From positions 1-64,000 of the forward strand of contig NZ_JAGTUK010000005.1 of assembly GCF_018224615.1 (NCBI RefSeq): 64,000 nucleotides of DNA, written 5' to 3'. Below are positions 18,965 through 28,075 of this stretch, piece after piece (within the stretch, counting starts at the first letter, position 1; each line of letters starts with the position of its first letter). The notes under the pieces are model-generated. The model saw only the letters and a program-made list of their open reading frames with translations. It did no database searches and was not told where the DNA came from. The stretch comes from Microbacterium paraoxydans. Its GTDB lineage: Bacteria; Actinomycetota; Actinomycetes; Actinomycetales; Microbacteriaceae. Position numbers and translations under genes: made by a program.

Positions 18965-19275
18965 GCCTGTGGAGTGCCGTCCTCCTGGCCGCGCTGATCT
19001 GCCTCGCGCTGAAGGCCGCGGGCTACCTCGTGCCACCGAAGGTGCTCGAGGCGCCGCGCCCCGCTCGCATCTCGGACCTGCTCACGGTGGCGCTGCTCGC
19101 GGCGCTCGTGGCCGTGCAGACCCTCGGGGACGGTCAGGCCGTCACGGTCGACGCCCGCGTCCCCGCGCTGCTCGTGGCCGGGGGATTGCTGTGGCTGCGG
19201 CAGTCGTTCCTGGTCGTGGTCGTGGCGGCGGCGCTCGTGGCCGCGCTGCTGCGTCTGTTCGGCCTCGCGGACTGA
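18961..19275 (+). CDS. azlD: AzlD-family small subunit of amino acid exporter
   Basis: A 104-residue protein with three to four membrane spans, translationally coupled to azlC by ATGA. AzlD/BrnE partners AzlC to export branched-chain amino acids and, in some species, methionine. The motif A-G-Y-L-V-P-P-K and the small, very hydrophobic composition fit the family. Confidence 0.87.
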   Translation: MSLWSAVLLAALICLALKAAGYLVPPKVLEAPRPARISDLLTVALLAALVAVQTLGDGQAVTVDARVPALLVAGGLLWLRQSFLVVVVAAALVAALLRLFGLAD

Positions 19276-19303
19276 CCGTCGGGACCCGGGTCCGTCGCGC
19301 GGA

Positions 19304-19309
19304 TAGGAT
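19304..19309 (+). promoter_or_regulatory. -10 box (TAGGAT) implying leaderless mRNA for the gene at 19316
   Basis: TAGGAT ends exactly 6 nt before the GTG at 19316, the spacing at which transcription would start on the start codon. Confidence 0.55.
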
Positions 19310-19315
19310 CGAGGG

Positions 19316-19726
19316 GTGCGCGTGAACTGGGTCTCGAGGGTGCTGTCGTGGGTCGCGGCGGCCCTGGTCGGTGGCGTCTACGGCGTGGCGGGCACCATTG
19401 CGCACAGCGTGATGTGGGGGCCGATCCCGATCGGCCTGATCGTCGCCGCGATCGCCTGTGCCGCGATCCTCGTGGCGGTGCGGGCGCTCACTCATGACCG
19501 CGGTGCGGCTGTCGCCGCGGGGCTCGGCATGCTCGGCATGCTCGTGCTGATCTCCGGCGTCGGCCCCGGCGGTTCCGTGGTGGTGCCGGACTCGCCGACC
19601 GGCCGCATCTGGACCTACCTGGCCGCGGGCATCGTGCTGCTCGTGGTGGCGTGGCCGTCGCTGTCCCGCACGCCCGCGCGACCCGCGAGCGCGCCGACGG
19701 AGGACCGGGGCCCGAGCGCGACGTAG
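19316..19726 (+). CDS. Small four-span membrane protein (DUF6113-like)
   Basis: A 136-residue protein with about four hydrophobic segments (residues 7-28, 35-55, 62-84, 97-116) and a Pro/Ala/Ser tail. Function unknown. Placement immediately before fdxA and dapC is the arrangement I recall for DUF6113 proteins in other actinobacteria, so I assign that family tentatively from context and topology. It is probably translated from a leaderless mRNA. Nine bases separate it from fdxA, whose own -10 box lies within its last codons. Confidence 0.7.
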   Translation: MRVNWVSRVLSWVAAALVGGVYGVAGTIAHSVMWGPIPIGLIVAAIACAAILVAVRALTHDRGAAVAAGLGMLGMLVLISGVGPGGSVVVPDSPTGRIWTYLAAGIVLLVVAWPSLSRTPARPASAPTEDRGPSAT

Positions 19727-19729
19727 ACT
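19724..19729 (+). promoter_or_regulatory. -10 box (TAGACT) implying leaderless fdxA mRNA
   Basis: TAGACT ends 6 nt before the fdxA GTG at 19736 and overlaps the stop codon of the upstream gene. Confidence 0.55.
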
Positions 19730-19735
19730 GGAGCG

Positions 19736-20056
19736 GTGACGTATGTGATCGCCCTCCCGTGCGTCGATGTCAAGGATCGCGCCTGCATCGACGAGTGCCC
19801 CGTTGACTGCATCTACGAGGGCGAACGGTCGTTGTACATCCACCCCGACGAGTGCGTCGACTGCGGCGCCTGCGAGCCGGTGTGTCCCGTCGAGGCCATC
19901 TACTACGAAGACGACCTGCCCGACGAGTGGCAGGACTACTACAAGGCCAACGTCGAGTTCTTCGACGAGATCGGCTCCCCGGGGGGTGCGGCCAAGGTCG
20001 GCGTGTACCCGTTCGACCACCCGATCATCGCCGCGCTTCCGCCGCAGGGCGAGTAG
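19736..20056 (+). CDS. fdxA: 7Fe ferredoxin
   Basis: A small electron carrier of 106 residues with a [3Fe-4S] and a [4Fe-4S] cluster. Cysteines are at 9, 17, 21 and 25 in the N-terminal block ([17 protein letters not shown]) and at 40, 43, 46 and 50 in the second block ([12 protein letters not shown]). The acidic C-terminal half is usual for actinobacterial FdxA. It lies eleven bases upstream of dapC, a common actinobacterial arrangement without a known functional reason. Confidence 0.95.
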   Translation: MTYVIALPCVDVKDRACIDECPVDCIYEGERSLYIHPDECVDCGACEPVCPVEAIYYEDDLPDEWQDYYKANVEFFDEIGSPGGAAKVGVYPFDHPIIAALPPQGE

Positions 20057-20066
20057 GCGCCCGCCT

Positions 20067-21179
20067 GTGAGCGTCCGCGACCTCGCCGACTACCCGTGGG
20101 ACGCGGTCGTCCCGTTCCGTGAGCGCGCCGCGCAGCACCCCGACGGACTGGTCGACCTCTCGGTCGGCTCGCCCGTCGATCCGACGCCCGAGCTCATCCG
20201 CCGCGCGCTCGCCGACGCGACCGACGCCCACGCGTACCCGCAGACCGTCGGCACGCCCGCCCTGCGCGAGGCGATCGTCGACTGGTACGCACGCCGTCGC
20301 GGGGTGCCGGATCTGCGCATCGACAACGTGCTGCCCACGATCGGCTCGAAGGAGCTGGTCGGGCTGCTGCCCACCCTGCTGGGTCTCGGACCGGGCGACA
20401 TCGTGGTGCACCCGCGCATCGCCTACCCCACCTACGACGTGGGGGCGAGGGTCGCGGGGGCCACGCCGCTCGCGGCCGACGATCCCGCCGACTGGCCGGA
20501 GGGCACGAGGCTGATCTGGATCAACACGCCGGGCAACCCGGACGGCCGCACCTGGACTGTTCCGGAGCTCGCGGCGGCCGTGCGCCGCGCGCGCGAGCTG
20601 GGCGCGGTGCTCGCGAGCGACGAGTGCTACGCCGAACTCGGCTGGGACGGTGCGTGGGCGACCGAGCCGATCCCGTCCGTGCTGGATCCGCGCGTGACCG
20701 AGGGCAGCCGCGCCAACCTGCTGAGCGTCTACTCCCTGAGCAAGCAGTCGAACCTCGCCGGTTACCGGGCCGCATTCGTGGCCGGCTGCGCGCGTATCGT
20801 GGGGGAGCTGCTCACGGCGCGCAAGCACCTGGGACTTATGCCGCCCGCTCCCGTGCAGCACGCGATGGCCGTGGCGCTCGGCGACGACGAGCACGTGGCC
20901 GCGCAGAAGGAGCTGTACCGCACCCGGCGGGATGCGCTGCGTCCTGCGCTGGAGGCGGCGGGCTTCCGCATCGACGGCTCGGAGGCGGGGCTGTACCTCT
21001 GGGCGACCGAGGGGCGTGACGCGTGGGAGTCGATGGGGCGGCTCGCCGACCTCGGCATCCTGGCCGGTCCGGGTCCGTTCTACGGAGCGGACGCAGGGCA
21101 GCACGTGCGGCTCGCGCTGACGGCGCCGACCGAGCGGGTGGCCGCCGCGGCTCGGCGCCTCCACGGCGCGGAACTGTAG
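20067..21179 (+). CDS. dapC: N-succinyldiaminopimelate aminotransferase
   Basis: A PLP-dependent class I aminotransferase of 370 residues. The PLP lysine is in S-L-S-K-Q-S-N-L-A-G-Y-R, and W-I-N-T-P-G-N-P-D-G is the asparagine loop that contacts the cofactor. S-K-Q-S-N-L-A-G-Y-R is distinctive of actinobacterial DapC. It converts N-succinyl-2-amino-6-ketopimelate to N-succinyl-LL-diaminopimelate, between the DapD and DapE steps encoded further along (24430-26523). GTG 20067 starts the conserved V-R-D-L-A-D-Y-P-W-D segment; an upstream open frame to 19767 is only an fdxA shadow. Confidence 0.92.
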   Translation: MSVRDLADYPWDAVVPFRERAAQHPDGLVDLSVGSPVDPTPELIRRALADATDAHAYPQTVGTPALREAIVDWYARRRGVPDLRIDNVLPTIGSKELVGLLPTLLGLGPGDIVVHPRIAYPTYDVGARVAGATPLAADDPADWPEGTRLIWINTPGNPDGRTWTVPELAAAVRRARELGAVLASDECYAELGWDGAWATEPIPSVLDPRVTEGSRANLLSVYSLSKQSNLAGYRAAFVAGCARIVGELLTARKHLGLMPPAPVQHAMAVALGDDEHVAAQKELYRTRRDALRPALEAAGFRIDGSEAGLYLWATEGRDAWESMGRLADLGILAGPGPFYGADAGQHVRLALTAPTERVAAAARRLHGAEL

Positions 21180-21238
21180 CTTCCCTCCTCACACCGGCGA
21201 TCTGTTTGGCGGTTGTCACAGTAGGCCGGTGGGACTAC

Positions 21239-21244
21239 TAGGCT
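21239..21244 (+). promoter_or_regulatory. Possible -10 box (TAGGCT) of gltA
   Basis: TAGGCT with an upstream TTGTCA (21213-21218) as a candidate -35, though their spacing (20 bp) is longer than usual. It would leave a leader of about 119 nt before the citrate synthase gene. Confidence 0.35.
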
Positions 21245-21369
21245 GTAAAGGCGATTCGGTCGTCACCCGACCAGGCGCTCGGCGCCCGAGAGATCGCCAC
21301 TTCCGGCTTGATCACGAACGTGCTGACACCCCCGCGACGCGCAGGCGGTCAGACAAAGGAGGAGGGCGC

Positions 21370-22659
21370 GTGAGCGCTGCAGCAGACCAGACGGCGAAGC
21401 TGACGATCGGTGACACCACCGCCGAGTTCCCCGTGGTGCGCGGGACGGCCGGCCACGACAGCATCGATTTCTCGACGCTCACCCGGCAGACCGGCTACAC
21501 CGGACTCGACTACGGCTTCGTGAACACCGCCTCCACCAAGTCGGAGATCACGTTCATCGACGGCGACAAGGGGATCCTGCGTTACCGCGGCTACCCGATC
21601 GAGCAGCTCGCCGGCAGCACCAGCTACCTCGAGGTCGCCTGGCTGCTCATCTACGGGGAGCTGCCGTCGGCGTCGGAGCTGGCGGAGTTCGACGAGAAGA
21701 TCCGCCGCCACACGCTGCTGCACGAAGACCTCAAGCGCTTCTTCTCGGCTCTGCCGCACACCGCACACCCCATGTCGGTGCTGTCCTCCGCGGTCGCCGC
21801 GCTGTCGACCTACTACGAGGGTCAGACCGACCCGCACAACCCCGAGCACGTCGAGCTCAACATGATCCGCATGCTCGCCAAGCTCCCGGTCATCGCGGCG
21901 TACGCGCACAAGAAGAGCGTCGGGCAGGCGTTCCTGTACCCCGACAACTCGCTCGGCTTCGTGGAGAACTTCCTCAAGCTCAACTTCGGCGTCAACTCCG
22001 AGCCGTATGAGATCAACCCGGTCATGGCGAAGGCGCTGGAACTGCTCCTCATCCTCCACGAAGACCACGAGCAGAACGCCTCCACGTCCACGGTCCGCCT
22101 GGTCGGGTCGACGGGCGCGAACCAGTTCGCCTCCGTCTCCGCCGGTATCCAGGCGCTGTCGGGCCCGCTGCACGGCGGTGCGAACGAGGCCGTGCTGACG
22201 ATGCTCGGCCAGATTCGCGACTCGGGTCAGAGCGTCGCGCGGTTCGTAGAGCGGGTGAAGAACAAGGAAGAGGGCGTGAAGCTGATGGGCTTCGGGCACC
22301 GGGTCTACAAGAACTACGACCCGCGCGCCAAGCTCGTCAAGGACGCGGCCGATGAGGTGCTCGCCTCGCTGGGCGTGACCGACCCGCTGCTCGACCTCGC
22401 GAAGGAGCTCGAGGAGCTGGCGCTCGCCGATGACTACTTCCGTGAGCGTCGCCTCTACCCGAACGTCGACTTCTACACCGGTGTGATCTACAAGGCGATG
22501 GGTTTCCCGACGCGCATGTTCACGGTGCTGTTCGCGATCGGACGGCTCCCGGGCTGGCTCGCCCAGTGGCGCGAGCTGCAGCTCGACCCGCAGACGAAGA
22601 TCGGCCGCCCCCAGCAGCTGTACACGGGGTCGCCCGAGCGGTCGTTCCCGACCCGCTGA
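21370..22659 (+). CDS. gltA: Citrate synthase (type II)
   Basis: It condenses acetyl-CoA and oxaloacetate to citrate at the TCA entry point. At 429 residues it has the length of the type II (GltA) enzyme. Characteristic segments include Y-R-G-Y-P-I-E-Q-L-A, G-P-L-H-G-G-A-N-E-A-V with an active-site histidine, G-F-G-H-R-V-Y-K-N-Y-D-P-R with the second histidine and arginine, and N-V-D-F-Y-T-G-V-I-Y with the catalytic aspartate. GTG 21370 is preceded by AAAGGAGG. A strong terminator follows. Confidence 0.96.
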   Translation: MSAAADQTAKLTIGDTTAEFPVVRGTAGHDSIDFSTLTRQTGYTGLDYGFVNTASTKSEITFIDGDKGILRYRGYPIEQLAGSTSYLEVAWLLIYGELPSASELAEFDEKIRRHTLLHEDLKRFFSALPHTAHPMSVLSSAVAALSTYYEGQTDPHNPEHVELNMIRMLAKLPVIAAYAHKKSVGQAFLYPDNSLGFVENFLKLNFGVNSEPYEINPVMAKALELLLILHEDHEQNASTSTVRLVGSTGANQFASVSAGIQALSGPLHGGANEAVLTMLGQIRDSGQSVARFVERVKNKEEGVKLMGFGHRVYKNYDPRAKLVKDAADEVLASLGVTDPLLDLAKELEELALADDYFRERRLYPNVDFYTGVIYKAMGFPTRMFTVLFAIGRLPGWLAQWRELQLDPQTKIGRPQQLYTGSPERSFPTR

Positions 22660-22670
22660 CGACACGGCCA

Positions 22671-22712
22671 CGACGCGCTCCCTCCGCCGTACCGGAGGGA
22701 GCGCGTCGTCGT
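22671..22712 (+). terminator. Terminator of gltA
   Basis: A perfect 16-bp stem (22671-22686 with 22693-22708) with a 6-nt loop, 11 nt after the gltA stop. Confidence 0.82.
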
Positions 22713-22739
22713 TCGAGGGAAGCCTCGACGCATACGCAG

Positions 22740-22773
22740 AACGGTGCCCCCCCAGGAGCGGAGGGGCACCGTT
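22740..22773 (-). terminator. Terminator of the minus-strand RNA helicase gene
   Basis: AACGGTGCCCC (22740-22750) pairs with GGGGCACCGTT (22763-22773) in the short gap between convergent gltA and the helicase. No clear U-run on the minus strand, so efficiency is uncertain. Confidence 0.6.
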
Positions 22774-22789
22774 CGTCGGTCTGGCGGGG

Positions 22790-24193
22790 TCAGCGGCCCT
22801 GCGAGCCGCGTCCACCGCCCTGACGGGACTGGCCGCCCTGTCGGGAGCCGCCGCCGGTCTGCGTGGAGTAGCTGGTGCCCTGGCCACCGCCCTGGCCGCC
22901 GGAACGGCGACGCCGACGGCGCGCGGGCGGGGTCGCGGCGCCACTGCGCTCGCCACCCGCCGGGCGCTGCTTGGCGGACGGGCGCTGAGTCGACTGCTGC
23001 TGCACGGGCGCGGGGCGCACGTGCGGCGCACGCTCGGGCACGAGCTCGGTCACCGCGGCGGGCGTGACGTCCTCGAGCGGAGCCGAGATCGCTGCCTTGC
23101 GCAGCAGGTCCTTCACGTCACGACGCTGCTCGGGGAGCACGACCGTGACCACGGTGCCGGCGGCACCGGCGCGAGCGGTGCGGCCCGAGCGGTGAAGGTA
23201 GGCCTTGTGCTCGACGGGCGGGTCGACGTGCACCACGAGATCGACGTTGTCGACGTGCACGCCACGTGCCGCGACATCGGTCGCCACGAGCACGCGCACG
23301 CCGCCCTCCTCCGGCGCGGTCGAGAACGCGCCGAGGTTGCGCTCGCGGGCGTTCTGCGACAGGTTGCCGTGCAGGTCGACCGCGGGGATGCCGGCGGCCG
23401 TGAGCTGCTTCGCGAGCTTCTTGGCCTGGTGCTTCGTCCGCGTGAACAGGATGCGACGGCCGGTGCCGGACGCCAGGTCACGCACGAGCACCGTCTTGTT
23501 CTCCGTGGAGTCGACCACCAGCACGCGGTGGGTCATCTCGCCCACGGGAACGCTCGCCTCGTCGACCTCGTGGCTCACCGGGTTCGACAGGAACCGGCGG
23601 GCCAGGGTGTCGATGCCGCGATCGAGCGTGGCACTGAACAGCAGCCGCTGACCGCCGGCCGGGGTCGCCGAGAGGATGCGCGTGACGCCGGGAAGGAAGC
23701 CGAGGTCGGCCATGTGGTCGGCTTCGTCGAGCACCGCGACCTCGACCGCGCTCAGGCGCACGATCTGCTGCTTCATGAGGTCTTCGAGGCGTCCGGGGCA
23801 GGCCACCACGATGTCGACGCCGCCCTGCAGCGCCTTCTCCTGCGGTCGCTGGCTGACACCGCCGAACACGGTCGTGACGCTGAGGCCGACGGCCTCGGCG
23901 AGGGGAGCGACCGTGGCGGCGATCTGCGTCGCGAGCTCACGGGTCGGCGCCAGCACAAGGCCGCGGGGGAGTCCCGCGCGCCGCTTGGTGCCGGAGGCCG
24001 CGAGCCGCGCCACGAGGGGCAGGGCGAACGCGATGGTCTTGCCGCTGCCGGTGCGTCCGCGACCCAGGAGGTCACGGCCGGCGAGCGAGTCGGGAAGGGT
24101 GTCGCGCTGGATGGCGAACGCCTCGGTCTTGCCGGAGGCGGCGAGAACGGCGGCGAGCTCGGCGGGAACGCCGAGATCGAGGAAGGAAGGCAT
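22790..24193 (-). CDS. rhlE: DEAD-box RNA helicase (RhlE type)
   Basis: An ATP-dependent RNA helicase of 467 residues. Motifs in order: Q-motif F-A-I-Q, Walker A G-R-T-G-S-G-K-T (K52), P-T-R-E-L, V-L-D-E-A-D-H-M-A, S-A-T, and H-R-S-G-R-T-A-R-A-G. The tail (about residues 370-467) is rich in Arg, Gln and Gly, with R-R-R-R and repeated G-G/Q-G stretches, and probably binds RNA. It likely acts in ribosome assembly, mRNA decay or cold adaptation. The leader is long: a TAGACT box about 196 nt upstream suggests a 5' UTR of about 190 nt. Confidence 0.93.
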   Translation of the reverse strand: MPSFLDLGVPAELAAVLAASGKTEAFAIQRDTLPDSLAGRDLLGRGRTGSGKTIAFALPLVARLAASGTKRRAGLPRGLVLAPTRELATQIAATVAPLAEAVGLSVTTVFGGVSQRPQEKALQGGVDIVVACPGRLEDLMKQQIVRLSAVEVAVLDEADHMADLGFLPGVTRILSATPAGGQRLLFSATLDRGIDTLARRFLSNPVSHEVDEASVPVGEMTHRVLVVDSTENKTVLVRDLASGTGRRILFTRTKHQAKKLAKQLTAAGIPAVDLHGNLSQNARERNLGAFSTAPEEGGVRVLVATDVAARGVHVDNVDLVVHVDPPVEHKAYLHRSGRTARAGAAGTVVTVVLPEQRRDVKDLLRKAAISAPLEDVTPAAVTELVPERAPHVRPAPVQQQSTQRPSAKQRPAGGERSGAATPPARRRRRRSGGQGGGQGTSYSTQTGGGSRQGGQSRQGGGRGSQGR

Positions 24194-24388
24194 GCAGAAA
24201 GCTCCGTCAGCGCCCGACAGGGCGCGGTAGTGGGGTGAGGTGGGCGAGGACGCGGCGGATCGCGCGTCCGTTCGCCGTGCGTATAGCCAGTTCGGGCTGG
24301 TGATGGGAGCGCGTTGCGCTCGCTTCGGTCCTCGGAGACCCCTAGACGACGACGATGCTGTCCGGCCGGCGGCGAGAGCAGCGACCCC

Positions 24389-24394
24389 AGTCTA
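24389..24394 (-). promoter_or_regulatory. Probable -10 box (TAGACT on minus strand) of the RNA helicase gene
   Basis: Reading on the minus strand, TAGACT would start transcription near 24382, giving a leader of about 190 nt to the helicase ATG at 24193. Long leaders are known for cold-inducible RNA helicases and may be regulatory. Apart from this box, the interval 24194-24429 shows no open frame or hairpin I can support. Confidence 0.45.
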
Positions 24395-24429
24395 CCAGCG
24401 GGGGCGTGCCGGAGGCTGCAAGCCCCGTG

Positions 24430-25383
24430 TCAGACGTGCAGCGCGTCGTTCAGCGTCACGCCGACGCCCGCGCGGCGCACGGCCTCGACCGCGCCCGAGA
24501 GGGAGTTGCGGCGGAACAGGATGCCGTTCTGGCCGGACAGCTCCGCGCCCTTCACGGTCGTGCGGCCCCCGTCGGGGGTGACCGGACCGTCGGCCAGCAC
24601 GATCTTGGTGCCCGCCGTGACGTAGAGCCCCGCCTCGACCACGCAGTCGTCGCCGAGCGAGATTCCGATGCCCGCGTTGGCGCCGAGCAGCGTGCGGGAC
24701 CCGATCGAGACGCGGTGCGTGCCGCCGCCGGAAAGCGTGCCCATGATGGACGCACCTCCGCCGATGTCGCTGCCGTCGCCCACGACCACGCCCTGGGAGA
24801 TGCGACCCTCCACCATCGAGGCGCCGAGGGTGCCGGCGTTGAAGTTCACGAAGCCCTCGTGCATCACGGTGGTGCCGGGGGAGAGGTGAGCGCCGAGACG
24901 GACGCGGGAGGCGTCGGCGATGCGTACACCCGCGGGCTGCACGTAGTCGGTCAACCGCGGGAACTTGTCGAGGCTCTGCACCTGGATGCCCGCGCGCTGG
25001 AGCTGCGGACGCAGGCGGGCGGCGTCCGCCGGAAGCACGGGCCCTGCGGTGGTCCACGCGACGTTCGGCAGATGCGCGAAGATGCCGTCGAGGTTCAGTT
25101 CGTTCGGGCGCACCACCAGGTGCGACAGCGCGTGCAGGCGCAGGTAGGCGTCCGCGGTGGAGGCCGGAGCGGCATCGAGGTCGATCGACAGCTGCACCAC
25201 CTCCACCGTGACGTTGCGGCGCTCGTCCGGTCCGCCGAGCGGGGCCAGCGCCTCGACGGCGGTCGCGGTCTCCTCGGCCGAGGGAGCGGCGGTGCGCACC
25301 TCGGGGAACCACGCGTCCAGGACGGTGCCGTCGCCGGCGGTCGTGGTCAGTCCGATGCCCCACACAGTTCGCGCGTCACTCAT
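24430..25383 (-). CDS. dapD: Tetrahydrodipicolinate N-succinyltransferase
   Basis: It succinylates tetrahydrodipicolinate, the first step of the succinylase branch to meso-diaminopimelate and lysine. The 317-residue protein has the actinobacterial DapD layout: a mixed N-terminal domain, then a left-handed beta-helix of hexapeptide repeats ([35 protein letters not shown]). The ATG at 25383 has a TACCGT box six bases upstream, so it may be leaderless; GGAGG sits in those six bases but too near to act as a normal ribosome-binding site. It is divergent from dapE, 66 bases apart. Confidence 0.95.
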   Translation of the reverse strand: MSDARTVWGIGLTTTAGDGTVLDAWFPEVRTAAPSAEETATAVEALAPLGGPDERRNVTVEVVQLSIDLDAAPASTADAYLRLHALSHLVVRPNELNLDGIFAHLPNVAWTTAGPVLPADAARLRPQLQRAGIQVQSLDKFPRLTDYVQPAGVRIADASRVRLGAHLSPGTTVMHEGFVNFNAGTLGASMVEGRISQGVVVGDGSDIGGGASIMGTLSGGGTHRVSIGSRTLLGANAGIGISLGDDCVVEAGLYVTAGTKIVLADGPVTPDGGRTTVKGAELSGQNGILFRRNSLSGAVEAVRRAGVGVTLNDALHV

Positions 25384-25389
25384 ACCTCC

Positions 25390-25395
25390 ACGGTA
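25390..25395 (-). promoter_or_regulatory. -10 box (TACCGT) implying leaderless dapD mRNA
   Basis: On the minus strand TACCGT ends 6 nt before the dapD ATG. Confidence 0.5.
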
Positions 25396-25437
25396 GCGCG
25401 CGCAAGGACGCGCCTCCGTCCGCATGACACCGGTCGG

Positions 25438-25443
25438 TAGGCT
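25438..25443 (+). promoter_or_regulatory. -10 box (TAGGCT) implying leaderless dapE mRNA
   Basis: TAGGCT ends 6 nt before the dapE ATG at 25450; no room for a ribosome-binding site. Confidence 0.55.
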
Positions 25444-25449
25444 GGGGCC

Positions 25450-26523
25450 ATGGTGCTCGATCTGACCGCGTCCTCCGTTGCCCTCACCCGCGCGATCTGC
25501 GACATCCCGAGCGTGTCCGGCGAGGAGAAGACGCTGGCCGACGCGATCGAGGAGGCCGTCGCACCCCTCGCGCACCTCGAGGTGATCCGGCACGGGAACA
25601 CGATCGTCGCCCGCACCGACGGCGGTCGTGACCGTCGCGTGGCGATCGCGGGCCACATCGACACCGTGCCCGTGAACGACAATCTCCCCACGCGCGACAT
25701 CGAGATCGACGGCGAGCCGTACCTGTGGGGTCGCGGCACGGTCGACATGAAGGCGGGCACCGCCGTGCAGCTCAAGCTCGCGGCCGAGCTCACCGATCCC
25801 GCGGTCGACATCACGTGGATGTGGTACGACAACGAAGAGGTCGAGGCCACCAAGAACGGGCTTGCGCTGCTGGCGGCGGCGCGCCCCGACCTGCTCCAGG
25901 CCGACTTCGCGATCCTCGGCGAGCCATCGAACGGCGAGGTCGAGGGCGGCTGCAACGGCACGCTGCGCGCGATCGTGCGCACCTCGGGCGTCCGCGCCCA
26001 CAGCGCCCGCGCGTGGATCGGCGAGAACGCCATCCATCGCGCCGCGCCGATCCTGGCACGACTGGCCGAGTACCGCGCGCGCGAGGTGCCGGTCGAGGGG
26101 CTGGTGTACCGCGAGAGCCTGAGTGCCGTCCGCATCGCGGGTGGGGTTGCGGGCAACGTCATCCCCGACGCGTGCGAGGTCGAGGTGAACTATCGCTTCG
26201 CGCCGAGCAAGTCCGCCGCCGACGCCGAAGCCCACGTGCGCGCGGTGCTCGCCGGGTTCGACGTGGAGATCACGGATGCGGCCGAGGGCGCCCGCCCCGG
26301 GCTCGATGCCGAGATCGCGCGGGACTTCGTGGCGGCGGTCGGCGCAGAACCGCGGCCGAAGTACGGCTGGACCGACGTCGCGCGCTTCTCGGCGCTGGGC
26401 ATCCCCGCGGTGAACTACGGCCCCGGCGACCCCCACCTCGCCCATCACGACGAGGAGCGGGTGCCGCTCGCGCAGATCGAGGCGGTCGAGCGAGGCCTGC
26501 GGGCATGGCTCACCTCGCGCTGA
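25450..26523 (+). CDS. dapE: Succinyl-diaminopimelate desuccinylase
   Basis: A di-zinc M20-family hydrolase (357 residues) that removes succinate from N-succinyl-LL-diaminopimelate. The metal-ligand motifs [10 protein letters not shown] and [10 protein letters not shown] are in place, then N-E-E-V-E (catalytic glutamate) and a late [11 protein letters not shown]. Its divergence from dapD and the leaderless-type -10 box suggest both genes are driven from the same 66-bp interval. The 3' end overlaps the following membrane protein gene by 19 bases. Confidence 0.95.
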   Translation: MVLDLTASSVALTRAICDIPSVSGEEKTLADAIEEAVAPLAHLEVIRHGNTIVARTDGGRDRRVAIAGHIDTVPVNDNLPTRDIEIDGEPYLWGRGTVDMKAGTAVQLKLAAELTDPAVDITWMWYDNEEVEATKNGLALLAAARPDLLQADFAILGEPSNGEVEGGCNGTLRAIVRTSGVRAHSARAWIGENAIHRAAPILARLAEYRAREVPVEGLVYRESLSAVRIAGGVAGNVIPDACEVEVNYRFAPSKSAADAEAHVRAVLAGFDVEITDAAEGARPGLDAEIARDFVAAVGAEPRPKYGWTDVARFSALGIPAVNYGPGDPHLAHHDEERVPLAQIEAVERGLRAWLTSR

Positions 26524-27722
26524 GCACCGCCCGACGCTGGGCGCGGCTCCCCCTCCCGCTGCGCATCGGCCTGATCTACCTCGGGGCGCGGCTCGTCACC
26601 ACGGGTTTCCTGATCGCGGCGGCGTCGCTGTCGACCGTGTTCTCGCGTTTCGGCGACGACGCAGGCCTGATCGACTTCGTGCTCGGCTGGGATGCGCAGT
26701 GGTACTGGCAGGTCGCCGTGCACGGGTACCCGACCGAGCTGCCCCTGACCGACTCGGGTGAGGTGGCGGAGAACGCGTGGGCGTTCATGCCGGTGTTCGC
26801 ATACGCAGCGAAGGCCCTCGGGTTCCTCCTCGGTTCCTGGGGAGCGGGTGCGTTCGTTCTGTCCGTGGTCGCCGGGTATCTCGCGTGCCTCGCGCTGCAT
26901 CGCCTGCTGCGCGATCGCATCGGGAGCGGGGCGGCGCTGTGGGCAGTCGTGTTCTTCGCCTCGGGGCCCCTCGCCGCGATGTTCCAGGTGGGCTACGCCG
27001 AGACACTGTTCCTGCTGCTCCTGTTCCTCGCTCTGGATGCGACCGTCCGCCGTCAGTACGTCTGGCTGTACGTGCTCGTCCCCGTGATGGGCTTCACGCG
27101 TCCCGGAGTGCTCGCCTTCGCGCTGTACCTCGGCCTGCACGGCATCCTCCGCTGGGTCCACCGCCGCGACGATCCGCTCGCCGCACGCGAGATCGTGCAC
27201 ATCGTCGCCGTCGGTGCGCTCGCCACGGCGACGGGCTTCGCCTGGCAGCTGATCGCCGCCGTCGTCACGGGCGACCCCGGGGCGTACCTCGCGACGGAGC
27301 TCGCCTGGCGGCGGCACTGGATCGCCGGCGGGGTCGACGGCTTCGTCCCGTTCGAGGGGTGGGTGCAGGCGTCGCAGTTCTGGTTCTCGCTGTGGGGTCT
27401 TCCCGCGCAGTGGGGCCCGGTCGCCCTCGTGCTCATCGCGGTGGGCGCGGGCCTTGCGCTGCTGTTCGTGCCGCAGGTGCGAGCACTCGGCGCGGACCTG
27501 CGCCTGTGGAGCGCGAGCTACCTGCTGTATCTGCTGGCGGTGTTCTTCCCCCAGTCGAGCACCTTCCGGCTGCTGCTGCCGCTCAGCCCGGCCTGGGGGG
27601 CGGTCGCCGTGCCGCGCTCGCGCCTGTGGCGCCTCACCGTCCTGGTGCTGTGCCTGCTCGGGCAGTGGGTGTGGATCTACCACGTGTATGCGCTGGGAAG
27701 CACGTTCTGGCAGGTGCCCTGA
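26505..27722 (+). CDS. PIG-V-like membrane mannosyltransferase/glycosyltransferase
   Basis: A polytopic membrane protein of 405 residues with about ten spans. The first extracytoplasmic loop carries [10 protein letters not shown], which matches the W-D-x-x-W-Y motif of the PIG-V (GPI mannosyltransferase 2-like) family, where the aspartate is catalytic. Bacterial members use polyprenyl-phosphate sugars to glycosylate lipids or wall polymers on the outer face. F-T-R-P-G after the middle spans is also conserved in the family. It is translationally coupled to dapE (start ATG 26505 inside dapE). Substrate unknown. Confidence 0.82.
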   Translation: MAHLALSTARRWARLPLPLRIGLIYLGARLVTTGFLIAAASLSTVFSRFGDDAGLIDFVLGWDAQWYWQVAVHGYPTELPLTDSGEVAENAWAFMPVFAYAAKALGFLLGSWGAGAFVLSVVAGYLACLALHRLLRDRIGSGAALWAVVFFASGPLAAMFQVGYAETLFLLLLFLALDATVRRQYVWLYVLVPVMGFTRPGVLAFALYLGLHGILRWVHRRDDPLAAREIVHIVAVGALATATGFAWQLIAAVVTGDPGAYLATELAWRRHWIAGGVDGFVPFEGWVQASQFWFSLWGLPAQWGPVALVLIAVGAGLALLFVPQVRALGADLRLWSASYLLYLLAVFFPQSSTFRLLLPLSPAWGAVAVPRSRLWRLTVLVLCLLGQWVWIYHVYALGSTFWQVP

Positions 27723-27816
27723 TCGCGCCGGGAATCGGGATTGTGCACGCGTGACGTCCACCGCGCGGTGTCACCCGATAAACTCGTTCCATACCACCGG
27801 AGGAAAGGGAGCCACG

Positions 27817-27990
27817 ATGGCAGCGATGAAGCCGAGGACCGGAGACGGACCGATGGAGGCCGTGAAAGAAGGACGACTCATCATCGTGCGCGTTCCGCTC
27901 GAGGGCGGCGGCCGCCTGGTCGTCTCCGTGAACGACGCCGAAGCGAAGGAGCTCCACGACGTGCTGGGTGCCGTCGTGACGCCGGCCTGA
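27817..27990 (+). CDS. DUF3117-family small protein
   Basis: A 57-residue conserved actinobacterial protein of unknown function, with the diagnostic start M-A-A-M-K-P-R-T-G-D-G-P-M-E and centre G-R-L-I-I-V-R-V-P-L-E-G-G-G-R. The ATG at 27817 has AGGAAAGGGA upstream; a TAAACT box at 27779-27784 is a plausible -10. In M. tuberculosis the homologue (Rv1211) lies in the same dapE-to-tatB neighbourhood. It may have been missed by annotations with a length cut-off. Confidence 0.88.
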   Translation: MAAMKPRTGDGPMEAVKEGRLIIVRVPLEGGGRLVVSVNDAEAKELHDVLGAVVTPA

Positions 27991-28019
27991 TCGAACCGGA
28001 TCCGCTCGCGCGGAACCGA

Positions 28020-28055
28020 GAGGGCGATGGATCCGCGGATCCATCGCCCTCTTCG
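28020..28055. terminator. Bidirectional terminator between DUF3117 and O-methyltransferase
   Basis: A perfect palindromic stem of 15 bp (28020-28034 with 28037-28051, two-base centre), followed on the plus strand by TTCGCTGTCT. It sits between convergent stops at 27990 and 28076 and can serve both strands. Confidence 0.8.
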
Positions 28056-28075
28056 CTGTCTCCTCGCGTCCTCGG

